A stretch of DNA of 64,000 nucleotides from Sapria himalayana (GCA_029783825.1 JAREIK010002623.1:149297-213296); one strand, 5' to 3'. Counted from the stretch's first letter, positions 1-14,175 are shown. The notes: generated by a model from the letters alone, not told the origin. Numbers and translations are program-made.

Positions 1-2026
1 TAGATAGAAAGATAGATTTATAGACAGACACAGATAGATATAGATAGTTAGATAGCTAGATATATAAATTATGAGATAGACAAATATATATTGATAGATT
101 GATAGACAAATATATATTGATAGATTGATAGACAAATATATAGATAGATAGCTATACATATATTCTAATATATAGATAGACAAATTGTTAGATAGATAGA
201 CCGATACACAAAAGAGAGAACTAGATAGATAGATAACTAGCTAGATAGACAATTAGATAGATAGATATATATATATAGAAAAATAAATATATAGATAAAT
301 AGATTAACAAAAATATAGATAGAAAGATAGATAGATAGGCTAATAGAAAGAAAGACAGATAGAATATAGATAGATAGACATATAAATAGATAGATAGTTA
401 GATTCTTATAAAAATAGATAGATAGATAGACAAATAGTCAGATAGACATATACAGAGATTAACAGATAGACATATTGATAGTTAGAAAAATATAAAGATA
501 GTTACATAAACAAATTGATAAATAGATAGACAGATAGATTAGACAGATTTATTGATAGACTAATAGATTAATAGACAATAAAGAGTTAGAGATATAATTA
601 AAACAGATATATAGATAGATAGATATATAAAGATAGAGATAAACAGATAGATAGATAGCTACATAGATATATAAAGAGGTAGAAAAATATATAGATTTAC
701 TGATATTCTAATAAATAGAAGATATTTAGACAATTAGATAGATAGATAGATTAAAAGATAGACACAATGATAGAAGAATGATTGTTAGTTAATTAGTTAC
801 AAATATAGTTAGATAAACATATAATGAATTAGACAAATAATTAGATGGACAGACAGACAAAGAGATATATAAATATATAGATAGGCAATTAAATAGACAG
901 AAAGATAGATAGACAAATAGACACATATATAGATATATATAGACAAATAGAAAATAGACAGACAAAGAGATAGATAGATAGAACAAACATTTGGATAGTT
1001 AGATAGATATAAGATAGATAGATAAATACATAGAAATATATATAGATAGACAAATTTAATGATTGACTAATAGACAAAAATACAATTAAACAATTAGAAT
1101 AGATAGATAGATAAAAATTAGAGAGATCGACAGATAGAAAAATAAATAAAAGATATACAAACATATAGATAGATAATAGTTAGATATAGATAGATAGATA
1201 GATCGGTAGACAATTATACAAATATATAGATAGATAGACCAAAAGATAGATAGATAAAAAATTCATATACAAATAGACAGATATATGGATAGCAGATACA
1301 TTGATAGATAGATATATAGATAGAAAAACATCATATAGATAGTTATATAGATATACAAATAGATAGATAGATAGATACACATGTAGATAGATATAAATAT
1401 AAATGTATAGATATTAGATATATATATATATATATATTATAGACAGATATACAATATAACAAATAGACAAATAGAACAATAGACAAATAGACAAATAGAC
1501 AAATAGACAAATATATATATATATATATATATAGAAAGATAGATAGATAAACAAAATAGATAGACATATAGATAAATAAAATTAGGTAGATAGATAGATA
1601 GACTATTAGACAGACATATAGATATAAAGATAAAATGATTTACTAATAGACAAATAGATAGTTATAGATAAATATATCGACAAAAAAAAAAAATATAAAT
1701 AGTCACAAATATAGATAGATAAATAGACATTTAGACAGACAGATAAATATAAAATAAAAGATAGAAATAAAGAAATTCAAATAATAGATATATATACAAT
1801 AGAAAATAGATAGATTAACAATAGACATATATATAGATAGATCGAAAGATAAATAGTTAGATAGAAAGATAGAGTGAGATAGATAAATATATAATAGGTA
1901 GATTTATAGATAGAAAGATAGATATATAGAGAGATGCTAGATAGACAAATAGATATAAGACAAGTAAACATATATAAAGATAGACATATAGATAGTTAAA
2001 AAATAATTAGATAGATAGATAAACAC

Positions 2027-2055
2027 ACCACACACACACACACACACACACACAC
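2027..2055. repeat. (CA)n microsatellite inside array 1
   Basis: A nearly pure CA run of about 13 units interrupts the GATA array. It is one of the few uninterrupted microsatellites in the segment. Confidence 0.9.
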
Positions 2056-5000
2056 CTATATAATACATAGATATATAGATCAATAGATATAGATAGACAG
2101 ACAAAAAAATAAATAGATAGTTAGATAGATAGATATACAATAGATAGAGACAAATAGCTAGATAGATAGATAAATTGATTGATTGACAGAAAGAACTGAT
2201 CGACATATATACAGATTGATTGATTGATTGATGGACATATAGATAATTAGAAAATTAGAAAGATAGATATATAGACAAATAGATAGATAGATAGTTTGAT
2301 AGACAGATAGATAACAGATAAATAGACAGATATATAGATTCATAGATAAATAGATAGAAAAATATAAAGAAAGATATTAAAGAAAGATAGAAAGATAGAT
2401 TGATAGATAGAAAGATAGACAAATAGATAAATATATAGGATAGATACATATGATTAATGATAAATATATAGATACAAAGATAAACAAATAAATACATAGA
2501 TAGAAAAACAAAAGTTATATAGACACGTAGATAGATAGAAAGTCAAATCAATAAATGCACAGATAAATAGATAGATAGAGACATATAGATAGATTCACAA
2601 ATTGATAGATATATAGAAATATAGATAGTTAAATTGATTAATTAATTGATTGATTGATTGATTGATAGATAACCATATATATTGATAGATAGATAGATAC
2701 ATATATGCATAGATAGATAGAATGATAGATAGTTAGAAGACAAAAAGACATATGATAGATAGAAAGATAGATAATAGATAGATAGATAGATAAACAGGTA
2801 GACAGATAAACAAGTAGACTATTAGATAGATAGATTGATTGACCGATAGATAGATAGATAAATAGATAGACACATATACTAATAGAATTATATACTAAAA
2901 GATTGATAGATAAATATACTTTGAGATAGATAGACAAATAGAAAGATAATTAGATAGTTAGATAGATAGATAGACAGATAGATAGTTAGAAATATAGACA
3001 TTTAGATAATTTTATAAATAGATAGATAGACTAATAGTCTAATTGATGAATGGAGTGATAGAAAGAAATACAGATAGATCGATAGATATAAAGATAGATT
3101 GACAAATTGATAGATAGATAGATAGACAAATAGACATATAGATATATACTATGATAATTATATAGATAAGTTGAAACATATATAGAATGAAAAATAAATT
3201 CATATTCAGGTAGGCAAATAGATAGAAAGATAAATAGAAACATATACAGATATATAGAGCCACAAAAAAATAGATAGGCTGATAGATAGATAAATATATA
3301 TGTAGAAAGATTGATAGACAGATAGATATATACATAGGTAGATATATACATAGATAGATAGATAGCTAGATCCATAAAAAAATAGACATATATACACATA
3401 TACACATAGACAGATAGACACATAGATGCATAGACACATATACATTTCGACACATAGATACATAGATACATAGACACCTAGACACAGACACAAAGACATA
3501 GACAATAGATAGGCACAAGGGAGATAGACAGACAGATAATTAAATAGCCACATATACAGATCGATAGATAAATAAATAGTAAGATAGATAGATAAACAAT
3601 AATATAATAGATAGATAAACAAATATACATAAAGAGAGATATATTGATAGATAGATAGATAAATAGTTTAAACATATAAAATGATAGAGAGATAAAATAT
3701 AGATAGCTAGAGGGATAGACAAATAGTTATTTACAAGATACACAGTTAGACAAATAAATAGATATCTTGATAGATATATATATAATATATAAATAGTTCG
3801 ATAGACAGATAGACATTATACAAATATAAAGATTGATAAAAAAACACAGATAGATAGATAGATAGATATATATATATTATATTAGACAAAAAGATAGATA
3901 GACGATAGATTGATACACAAATAAATATAAAGATAAATTAATAGATACTCATATATTTAGTTATACATATAGACAAATACATAATAAATAAAAGACATAT
4001 AAATAGATGTATATATATAGATAAATAGATAGATAGATATATCAAAAGATAGTAAGATATACAAATAAACAAATAGAAAGATAGTGAGATAGAGAGATAG
4101 ATAGAAAAAACTAATATAGAAATAGTCATATAGATAGATAAAAAGAAATATGTTTGACAGATAGAAAGATATACAAATTGAAAGTTAGATAGATAATAGA
4201 TAATCATATAGATATATAGATAGATACGTACATACATAGATAGATAGATACATAGAAAGATAGATAATAGACTGATAGATAGATACACCAATACACAAAT
4301 ATACATATAGATAGATAGACGGATAGATGGATAAATAAATATAAAGATAGACAAATAGACAGATAGATGATATAGAGATAGATATATAGACAATAGATAG
4401 AAACTTATATAGATAGATAGATAGACTGTTATATACATAGACACATAGATAGATAGACATACAGATAGACCGACAAATAGATAGATATATAGATAGAGAG
4501 ATAGATATATAAATACATAGAGAGAGAAATAGAAAGATATACAGATACACATATAGATAGATAGATAAAAAAATAAACATATAGACAAATTGATATTTAG
4601 ATAGTTAGATAGATATGTAGACAGACAGATAAATAGATACAAAATAGCCATATAGATAGGTAGCCAGATATATAGATAGAAAGATTAACATATAGATAGA
4701 ATAATAGATAGATATATAAACAAATAAATAGATAGATTGATTGATTGATAGAATATTAGAAAGGCAGATTGATAGTTTGATACAAAGACAATAGACAGAT
4801 GGATTGATTCATAGATTGATAGATAAATAGATAAATAGATAGATAGATGGATAGATTGATCGAAAAATAGATATATAATTAGATAGTTAGATATATTAAA
4901 AAATAGATAGCTAGATATAAAGATTGAAAGATATATATATATAGACTATTAAACAAATAGATAGTTACATCAATATTTAGATTGATAGTAAAACATATAG

Positions 5001-5736
5001 ATAGATAGACAAAAAAGTTGATATGAGGATAAGCAGATAAAAATATAGAAAGTTTAACATATATATATATATATAGACATATAGTCAGATAGATAGATAG
5101 ATGTATAGATAGGTTGCTAGATATATAGATAGATAAATCATCTGAATGATAAATAGGAAGATAGACAGATTGACAAATAGATGGATTGATAAACAGATAG
5201 ATATATAAATAAATAGATAGATAGATTGATTGATTGATAGATAATAGGATAGACAAATAAATAGATAGATAGATTGATAAATATATATATATAAATTGGA
5301 AGATAGATAAATATCTAAATTGACAAATTGAGACAAATGTAGATAGATAGATAGACAGATAGATAGTTAGTTAGATAGACATAAAATAGATAAATAAACA
5401 GAAAGATAGATAGAAAGATAGATTTATAGATAGTTAAATAGATAGACAAATATCCTAATAAAAGATGGATACAAAGATAGTAACAATAGATAGATAGTTT
5501 GGTTAGTTAGTTAGATAGATAGACTGATAGATAGTTAGATAGAGAGATAGATAGGTAGAATGATAAACAGATAGATAGGTAGACTGATAGTTTGATTGAT
5601 AGTTATAGAGTTAGATGGATAGATAGTTAGGCAAATAGATATATTGATAATTAGATAGAAAGAAAGATAGATAGATATATAGATAGGAGAATAGATAGAT
5701 AGATTGATACATAGATCGACAAAAATAATGATAGAC

Positions 5737-5769
<33 letters not shown>

Positions 5770-6086
5770 CATAGATTGAAAAATAGACTGATAACAAGAT
5801 AAAGATATAGATAGATAGATAGACTTATCAACAAATATGTAGATAGGTAGATGAGTATAAAGGTAGATTTATAATTAGACAAATAGTTAGATAGATAGAT
5901 AGATCGATAGACATATAGATGGATAGATTGATATGAGATAAATTTATAGATAGATAAATAGATACATAGATTTACTGATAGACTTATAGTTGTATTGATA
6001 GTTAAATACACAGATAGTTAGGAAAATAGATATATGGAATATTAGACAGATAGACACATAGATAAATACACAAATAGATATAGAGA

Positions 6087-6175
6087 TAGGTAGAGAGATA
6101 GATGGGTAGATAGGTAGAGAGATAGATGGGTAGATAGGTAGAGAGATAGATGGGTAGATAGGTAGATAGTTATAT
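6087..6175. repeat. 30-bp minisatellite inside array 1
   Basis: Three near-identical 30-bp units, each containing GTAGAGAGATAGATGGGTAG, lie in tandem. They show that local unit amplification has occurred on top of the tetranucleotide background. Confidence 0.85.
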
Positions 6176-7892
6176 AGATAGATAAACTAATAAATAGATA
6201 GACATATAAACATATTTTTAAATAGATAGATAGAAAAATAAAAAAATTTATTGATAGACAGATAGAATGATAGATAGACATATATATAGTTAGATAGATA
6301 TATAGATAGATAAAAAGATAAATAGATAGATATATAGACAAATAGATATATAATTAGATAGTTAGACATATTAACATATATATATATATATATAGATAGA
6401 TAGATTGATTGATTGATTTTTAACCAAATTGGCAGATAGATAGATTTAAAGAATGATAAATAAGCATATATATATATAGACAAAAAAGTAGATTGGAGGA
6501 CAAGGAGATAAAAATATAAATAGTTTGACATATATATATATATACATATAGTCTGATAGATATATTGAAAGATTGTCAGATAGATAGATAGATAGTTAAA
6601 CAGATAGAAGATAGACATATAGATAGATACATAGATAGACAAATTGCCTGATAAAAATTCAGATAAAAAGGTAGATAGATACATACACAAATAGATATAT
6701 AGAAAGATAGAAAGATAAATAATTAGGCCGATAAATAGATAGGTAGAAAGATAAATATATTGATAGACAGATAGATAGATAGTCTGATAGTCAAATTGAT
6801 AGATATCAAGATAGACATATTAACAGATATATAGTTAGAAAGAAAGAAAGAAAGAAAGATTGATAGAATGTTAAATAGATAGACTAATATACTGATAGTT
6901 TGATTGATAGTTAAAGAGTTAGGTAGTTATACAAATAGATATAAAGACAAATAGATAGATATATAGTTATACAGATTGGCTAATCGATAGATAGATTGAT
7001 AGATAGATAGACAAATATAATTATAAACATATAGATAAAAAAATAGTAAAAATACATAGATAGACAAATAGACTTATAGAAAGAGAAAGAGATAGATAGA
7101 AATGTAGATAGATAGATATAGAAAAAATAAAGTTAGTCAGATAAAAAAAATGGGTAGATAGGGAGATGGATATAAAGGTAGATATTCACATAGACAAATA
7201 GTAATATATATGGAAAGATAGAGAGACCGATTGATAACCAAAAATATAGATATATAGATATATAGATAGATAGCCAGAAAGTTAGATAGATAGATAGACA
7301 GATGGATAGATAGATAGATAGGAAGATAGATATAATGATAGATAAATAGTTACACTTTTAGATTGATTGTTTGATTGATAGTTAAATAGTTTATAGTTAG
7401 TAAAATAGATATATAGACAAATAGACATATAGACATATATATATGCAAATAGATAGAGAAATCGGTAGAAAGATAAATAGGTAGATAGATAGACAGATAG
7501 ATAGAAAGATATATATATTGACTAATAGACTGATGAATTGAAACAAAATTAGATTGTTAGAATGATATACAGATAGAATGATATATAGTTTGACAATTAA
7601 AAAGATATAAAATTAGGTAATTAGAGATTGAGACAAAAAGACAAAAAGACAAATAGACAAATAGATAAATAGATAGATAGATAGATTGATTGACATATAG
7701 ACAGACAGATACATACATAGATAGATAAATAGATAGATGGAAAAAAAGATAGATAGGTAGATAGACAAATAGAAAAATAAATTTTTAGATAGATATATAG
7801 ATATGTAGATATATAGGCAGATAGAAAGATAGACAAATAGTTAGATAAATAGATTGATAGATATACTATTATGTAGATATTCAAATATATAT

Positions 7893-8340
7893 CACTACAA
7901 AAAAATCCCAAATAACTTGGAAATATTCCTTAGCTAAATAGGATTGTGTTGTTGCTAAAATAGAATAACGATGGATTAATGACCGAAGTTTTCCAAAATT
8001 AATGTGCTCATCGCAAAAAATTAATGTTCGAAGAATTCCCTATCAAAAAATTTTTAACGACATAAAATTCCCTAGCTAAATTTAAATTTTCCCTTGCTAA
8101 TTAAGATCATATTTTAGATTTATAGAAAAGGCCCTAGCTAAATTAGCAAGTGAAAATTACCTAGCTATTTTCATTCCAAAATTATTTTTACTATTTTATT
8201 TTTTTACAAAAAAATTGATTACATATTTTTAAGAATTTATATTAAATTAAATAAAAACATAAACTATAATCCATAATTTATTATTAACAAAATATAAAAT
8301 CAATTAATAAGTTTTTTTGATACTATATAATACATTGTTT
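7893..8340 (-). mobile_element. CACTA-type terminus and subterminal region (unpaired)
   Basis: The array breaks at CACTACAAAAAAATCCC, a canonical plant CACTA terminal inverted repeat. Short subterminal motifs follow on both strands (TTAGCTAAAT, CCCTAGCTAAAT, CCCTTGCTAAT). The next few hundred bases are clearly similar to 51697-52100, so the two ends belong to one family. In the 51697 copy, transposase remnants read towards the terminus, which makes this the transcriptional 3' end of an element lying on the minus strand. No convincing partner end or 3-bp target duplication was found. The base triplet to its left is TAT, whereas the similar terminus at 41833 is followed by GAC. Confidence 0.75.
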
Positions 8341-8475
8341 AAACAAAAATATAACAAAATTTTATTACATCTTCATCAATACATCTAACGACATTGCATA
8401 AAGTATAATCTATTCATGAAATTGATGTTCTTTTCTCTCCACTAGCTCCTCTCATCACCAGTGAAGAAATCATAG
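8340..8475 (-). repeat. Tail of the GCN module, reverse orientation
   Basis: Read on the minus strand, this stretch matches the conserved tail found after each GCN tract elsewhere: GATGAGAGGAGC.., GAGAAAAGAACATCAAT.., then GATAGATTATACTTTATG-like and GTAGATACATTGATGAA-like segments. Compare 17035-17140, 34125-34215 and 35150-35240. The GCN tract and palindromes themselves are absent here, so this is a truncated copy next to a CACTA end. Confidence 0.6.
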
Positions 8476-10035
8476 CCATATTTCTGTATCACACCTTCCT
8501 AAGATAAAAAAACATAAATAAAAAATAATGACCCACTTCAAGTCTCGACCTTGATAATTTATTACTGAAGAATGAAAATTATCACCTCGGCTTGAACATG
8601 AACCATCGTATTGAACATGAAGGCTTCGAAAAATGAAGGAGCCCCAATTGGAGTGATCATCAGCTTCTACTAGTAGAATCCTTCTTTTAATTATTGTTTT
8701 ATTTAAAGAAAAAAATGCAAAACAAGACTATTGTTTTCCACTTTAATAAGAAGCACATGCAAAGCATGCCTGAAAAACAAGAATACACACTCATATTTTA
8801 AAATTATTAGAAATGATAAATTTAATAAGAACTAGACATTTTCTAGATCTTGAAACATATGAACACAGCTTTCTACCATTATCCCAACAAATCAAACCTA
8901 AGAATGGATTAGTGAAACCAATGTGAGGTGGAAATCATACCCAAATAAGATTCTAGATTAGGTTAGGTCGTTAGGAGTAACCCTAAATTTTTATTGGATT
9001 CCATTATACATAACTACATCTACAACATGTATAACAACATGCTTCATAAACTTAATATCCATTCATATCATTCATCTCATTCATACATATTTTTTTGGAT
9101 ATTGTACAAATCTTTATCATTTTCTCAAATATCTTAGGAACTTAAAATTAATTTTTTCAACCTTAAATGTATTTTTATTGTATTTTTAAAAGTTTGCATT
9201 AATAATCAAGCTTTAATATGTTTAGGGATTGTATTTTTGTTTCACTTAATATCATTTAACTAAATTTGATTTCTAATAAATTGTACATTTGTTAAAATTT
9301 TTGTTGTAAATTTCAAAACAAATAACAATGTCTATGAAATAAATATTATAAAAAAATTTTAAAATATATATGAGATATAGTTTCATTTTACAAAGATAAA
9401 ACTTTAAAAATAAAATTTATTTACAAAATAAAAATTTCACCTGATAATATGGAATATGTTATATTTATTATAAATAAACAATGTTTGAAATATATCTATT
9501 AATTACAAAAAAAACATTGTCATGTATTCAATTTGAAAAAAAAAATTTAAAAATATTATTAAAAAAAAATTCATATATTTATATGGTCATTTATATATTT
9601 TGAATAAAATAAAAAAATAAATAATTGTAAAAAAATTTACTCATATATTTCTATGGTAATCTGTTTTGTTTGAACATAATTAAAAAAATAATTGATTTTT
9701 TACGAAACATTTAAAACATTTATTTATATGCACTACATTATATTTGTTTGAATTTTAAAGTTTCTAAAAATTTATTAATAACAATAAATAACAGGTAAAA
9801 TTTTATCATATACATTAATATTTTAATAAAAAAATTATATAGAAAAAAAACAATATTATCTATTAATGAACTATATTTTCAATTTTAACATGATTGTAAA
9901 AATAAAATAATTTACAAATATGCCAACTTCATTTATTTATATTAGTATAATGATAGTTATTTTAATATAAATATTAAAAAACAACTATTTGAATAAAATA
10001 GAAGCTCATATATTTAATTCATAATTAAATTTACA
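8476..10035. other. AT-rich segment without a recognised gene
   Basis: The sequence is strongly AT-rich with many homopolymer A and T runs. No open frame of useful length and no domain is visible. It probably belongs to transposon interior or its old insertion site. Confidence 0.6.
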
Positions 10036-10200
10036 CATTAATATGCTTCACACATACACACACGCGCACACGCACACACACATACACACACACAAATATT
10101 GGTTTTAAATATAAAAATTTACAATATTTTATACATTGTGTACAAAATATAATATTTTATTTTAATTAAATTTTCAAAATAAAAAAATTTTAAATACATT

Positions 10201-10234
<34 letters not shown>

Positions 10235-10500
10235 ATAGTTTCATGTGTACTTTAAAAATACATTATGTATATAGGTATATGTGTGTGTTTGTGTGGGTGT
10301 ACAGTAGTATATGCATGCATACAAGTATATACACACTACTTTGAAAATGTAGATACATGTGTGAATATATACAAAAGTACAAAAATGTGCATGATGATAT
10401 ATAATGTATAGTAATGTATATGGATGTATAAATGTGTGTGTGTAGGGCAGTGTATATGCATATATATATATATTAATACATATATATGTAAATATCAACA
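10036..10500. repeat. (CA)n/(TG)n and TATATGTA microsatellite cluster
   Basis: Two CA runs (about 10050-10095 and 10203-10230) are followed by alternating TATATGTGTGTG and TATACA sequence. The frame on the minus strand here is rich in Tyr, Thr and His only because of the alternating purine-pyrimidine repeat. Confidence 0.8.
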
Positions 10501-11040
10501 TTAATTTTGAGAAGAATAATACTTGAGTACATAAATATTAACAGATTCCACAAATTCGTGAGAGTTGGAGCAAAAAGTGACATTATTGCAAGATACTACT
10601 AATCTCCCATCTGTAGCACTTTGCTTCAAAATTTGATCAGAGTACTACTTGCAATGATAAGGTTCATTCAATACTACATACCATGGAGTTACATCTTTAT
10701 TCAATATTATAATTTGTTCAAATAAAAAAATCTATCTAATATCTTATTCATCAACTCTTCTATCTTCTTTTTCTAGTCTTTATAAGCTTTTTTTAATTTT
10801 GATTATATGTCCATTTCTTATCTAATATATCTAGTTCAAACTATTGTAATAGTAAAATTTATCAAATCAATCTTGGCCTGACATCTTTTTTTTCTATGAG
10901 ATATTTGATTATAGAATATTTAGTATATACTATGACTTTAATTCCCACTAAATATGATATTAACTTGCCAAAAGAAAAGATCGTTGATACATGTTCTTTC
11001 TCTATAGTGGTGTAATTCAATTGGGCATTTGAGAGCGTGT
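10501..11040. other. AT-rich segment without a recognised gene
   Basis: I see no gene, RNA or repeat structure here that I can support. The segment separates the CA microsatellites from the TATAACTA-type repeats. Confidence 0.5.
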
Positions 11041-11546
11041 TGTTATCATAGTATATGATAACTATTTATAAATATTTGTATAACTATATAAAACTATTCA
11101 TAATTATATTTAACTATATTTGTAACTATGTAAACTATTTTTATAACTATATTAATAACTATATTAATAATTATATATAACTAATTTTTTAATTTTATTA
11201 TATTATATAACTATATGTGTAATTCAATATAACTATATTTTTAAGAAAATATATCATATGTATTATAATATATAACTATATATAATTGTATTTTACTAAA
11301 TGTATAGCTATAAAAATGTTATATATAACTATATCTTTAACTACATACTTATTTATAACTATATATGTATTACTATATATAAATATTTGTATAACCATGT
11401 ATTACTCTATATAATTAAATATAACTATATTTGTATCTATGTATACTTGTTTGTATTCATATAATTAAATCTATATATTTTTTGACTTTGTATATATTTA
11501 TGTATAACTACTTTTAACTACTTGTATAAATATTTATGTATATATT
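11041..11546. repeat. TATAACTATAT-type diverged tandem repeat, left part
   Basis: The segment consists of variants of ATAACTATAT, TGTATAACTATAT and AAATATTTGTATAACT. The same word order recurs at 12347-13330 and 28430-29340, down to a shared string running from ATATTTGTATAACTATAT through CATATATGTAAAT to TTTATAACTTTGTATA. The repeat is interrupted at about 11546 by the ARF retrocopy. Confidence 0.75.
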
Positions 11547-11557
11547 TAGTGAAAGAA

Positions 11558-12106
11558 ATGGGGTTGACGTTCACAAAGCTATTTAGTAGGCTATTTTCTA
11601 ACGAGGAGATGTGGATTTTGATGCTAGGTCTTAATGCTAGCGGTAAGACAACCATTCTGTATAAGTTGAAACTTGGTGAAATTGTCACCATAATTTCTAC
11701 TATTATCTTCAATATAGAGACTATTGAATACAAAAACATCTATTTCACTGTGTGGGATGCTGGTGGTCAAGAAAAGATTCACCCTTTCTATAGGGATTAC
11801 TTACAAAGTACCAAATTTCTCATATTTGGGGTGGATAACAATGATAGAAATTGTGTTATTGAAGTTAGAGATAAGTTGCATAGGTTGTTAAAAGAGGAAA
11901 AGTTTCGAGATTTAGTTTTGCTTGTGTTTGCCAATAAGTAAGTTCTTCTCAATGCTATGAATTCAACAGAAATTACTGACAAGCTAGGACTTCACTCTCT
12001 TCGCCAATGCCATTGGTACATTCAGAGAACTTGTGCTACCTCTGGCGATGGCCACTACGAGGGTCTTGATTGGCTTTCCACTTACATTGCCAGAAGTCAT
12101 AAATAA
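11558..12106 (+). pseudogene. ARF1-class GTPase, intronless retropseudogene
   Basis: The reading frame from ATG 11558 to TAA 12104-12106 spans 182 codons with no indel. It aligns along its whole length with plant ARF1-type GTPases (181 residues), which recruit coats to Golgi membranes. Seen: Gly2 for myristoylation, P-loop GLNASGKTT (normally GLDAAGKTT), switch I with Thr48 kept but Pro47 to Ser and Gly50 to Ile, and DAGGQ with Gln71 kept. Codon 128 is TAA in place of Gln within the NKQD guanine-specificity motif, and the next residue is Val, so Asp129 is lost as well. The remaining 54 codons stay in frame to an ARF-like C-terminus. No introns are present, as expected of a reverse-transcribed copy. 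ARF-like 3' untranslated sequence seems to continue to about 12346. No poly-A tail or target duplication is obvious. A longer open frame begins upstream at TTG 11522, inside repeat sequence, and is not the real start. Many radical changes point to a dead copy. Confidence 0.93.
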
Positions 12107-12346
12107 TTTTTGCAGGATGAGACAAACTTTGTTGACATATCTGAATGTGGATCTAATCTTTGCCTACTTTGTCTGAGTTTTCTCCGTTATGTGGATGACA
12201 TCATCTAGTTCTAGGGAAATTCAAATTATATTTATATTTATATAATACATGCCTGAAATACAAGACCTCATTCACTTTGCACTAATCTATTGTAAGTCGA
12301 GATTGTTTGTTTTCTGTTTTGTGTCTTTTTGCCTTGGATCCCAAAG

Positions 12347-13330
12347 GTATAAGAATATATAACTATAAATAATTGTCTTTGACTATATGTATAACTATAA
12401 AAAATTATACATAACTAGAATTAAAAAATATAATTAACAACATATATTTAAAATACATTTTTATATATTAGTAAATAAAAATATATTTTACCATATATAT
12501 ACCTATAGATAACTATATGTATACATATATAAAATTATATGAAAAAATATATATAACTACATGTATCAATATAAGTATAACTATATGTGTAACTATATGT
12601 ATAACCACATATAACTATATGTATAAGTACATGTGTAACAACATACAACATTATTTTTAACTAAATGTGTATAACTATATACAAATATTTGTATAACTAT
12701 ATATAAATATTTGTATAAATATATAACACTATATAATTAAATACAACAATATTTTGTAACTATGTATACATATATGTAAATTTATATATATTTATTTAAC
12801 TTTATATATTTATGTATAACTATATAAAAATATTTATAGCTATATATACTATATGTATAATAACATATAACTATAAATAATTATTTCTTATTATATGTAT
12901 AACTATAAAAGCTTTATGCATAACTTAATTTAAATATATAATTTACAACTTATATTTAATATACATTTGTATAAGTTAGTATATAAAAATATATTTTATT
13001 ATATCTATACCTATACATAGCTATATGTATAATTATATAAAATTATAAGTAAAAATATATATACCTAAAAGTATAAATATAAGTATAACTATACGCATAA
13101 CTATATGTATAACCACATGTAACTATATTTATAATTACAAGTATAACAGCGTACAAAATTATGTTTAACTCTATGTGTATAAATATATATAAATATTTGT
13201 ATAACTATATAACACTCTATATAATTATATATACCTATATTTGTAACTATCTATACATATATGCAAATATATATTTGTTTATAACTTTGTATTCTTTTAT
13301 GTATACCTACTTACAATTACTTGGAGCTAT
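12347..13330. repeat. TATAACTATAT-type diverged tandem repeat, right part
   Basis: This continues the repeat found left of the ARF copy, with an internal period of roughly 490-560 bp. For example, the block ending CATATATGTAAAT/ TTTATAACTTTGTAT occurs near 12760 and again near 13260. Matching blocks near 28640 and 29170 lie inside the 23315-35880 element. Confidence 0.75.
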
Positions 13331-13770
13331 GGATCAATACAAAACATCCTCATAAATCAGGTATGATTTGGATGATAGCTATCATACACTGCTTTCTTTT
13401 TTCTTATAAAACTAATGAATGTTGATAAAATATTCATAAAATTTCAAACTTGTAATCATATCACAATGTTCCTATAAAAATGAGAATAATACAAGCTCCA
13501 ATTTGTTTAACAATTTACATCCTCAGTTCATTGGGTACACTCAGGGAAAACTACATGCGTTGGCAATGAATTCATACAAATATCATGAGTTTGCTGCTAC
13601 TCAAAATGAGGTATTGGAGCTATGGATCAAAGCAAACCTATCTCAAAAATAAATTATGATTTTTATGATAGTCATCACATACTGCTTTATTTTTTCCTTA
13701 TTAAACTAATGAATGGGGAAAAAATGTTGATAAAATTTGAAACTTGTAATCATATTAGGTTCGCTTTTAT
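13318..13770 (+). repeat. Pair of ~150-bp direct repeats
   Basis: A segment starting TTGGAGCTATGGATCAA occurs near 13320 and again near 13615. Both copies continue through a CATACTGCTTT-like segment, AAACTAATGAATG and AAACTTGTAATCATAT. The copies are about 294 bp apart and diverged. No protein domain is recognisable in either copy. Confidence 0.75.
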
Positions 13771-13919
13771 GTTTCTTTCATGGCTGATCTATGAACATCT
13801 CTAGACTATTATGCATTTCTATTTAAAATTACTTATCATCTAGTTTGTGCTTTGCTTATTCACTTGATATCTACATAAAAACATCCATTGAGTAGCCATG
13901 TAATTTTACACGTGGAACT

Positions 13920-14175
13920 TGTTTGAGTATATATGTACATGTACTCTGTAGTGTATATTTACATATATTATATGTACATACTTGTACAGATATACACTGA
14001 AGTGTAAATGTGCATACATGTACATATCTACTATAGTGTATATGTATACACATATATATGTACATATACACTGTAGTGTATATGTACATTTACTGAGTAT
14101 TTATTTACATATAATTAATTGTACATATATACCAGTATATATGTACATACACATATATACTAGTATATAATCTAT
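13920..14175. repeat. Palindromic TATATGTACATATA / ACTGTAGTGTATATG array
   Basis: About eight imperfect units of the type TACACTGTAGTGTATATGTACATA follow one another. Each is close to self-complementary. The same unit makes up the middle part of the GCN modules at 16750-16870, 33755-33960 and 34790-34990, and appears alone near 15785-15870 and 17615-17665. Confidence 0.75.

Larger units (their letters stand above)
1..7892. repeat. Degenerate GATA/GACA tetranucleotide array 1
   Basis: The whole segment is built from GATA with frequent GACA, AATA, GATT and TAGA variants on the plus strand. Pure runs are short, only a few units, so this is an old diverged array rather than a young microsatellite. 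Minus-strand frames stay open for long distances because (TATC)n reads Tyr-Leu-Ser-Ile in all three frames; plus-strand frames are broken by TAG. These frames have no domain, codon bias or conserved start and are not called as genes. The array begins before the window and stops abruptly at a CACTA-type terminus at 7893. The mix of GATA and GACA resembles the Bkm-type satellites known from animals and seen in some plant genomes; that is a compositional resemblance only. Confidence 0.95.

Noticed and set aside
1..7892. CRISPR-like array of repeats and spacers
   Set aside because: The repeat unit is 4 bp with random variants; there are no constant direct repeats with unique spacers, and the host is a plant.
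11522..11557. TTG-initiated 12-codon extension of the ARF frame
   Set aside because: It lies in TATAACTA repeat sequence. ARF proteins start MGL with myristoylated Gly2, which fits ATG 11558.
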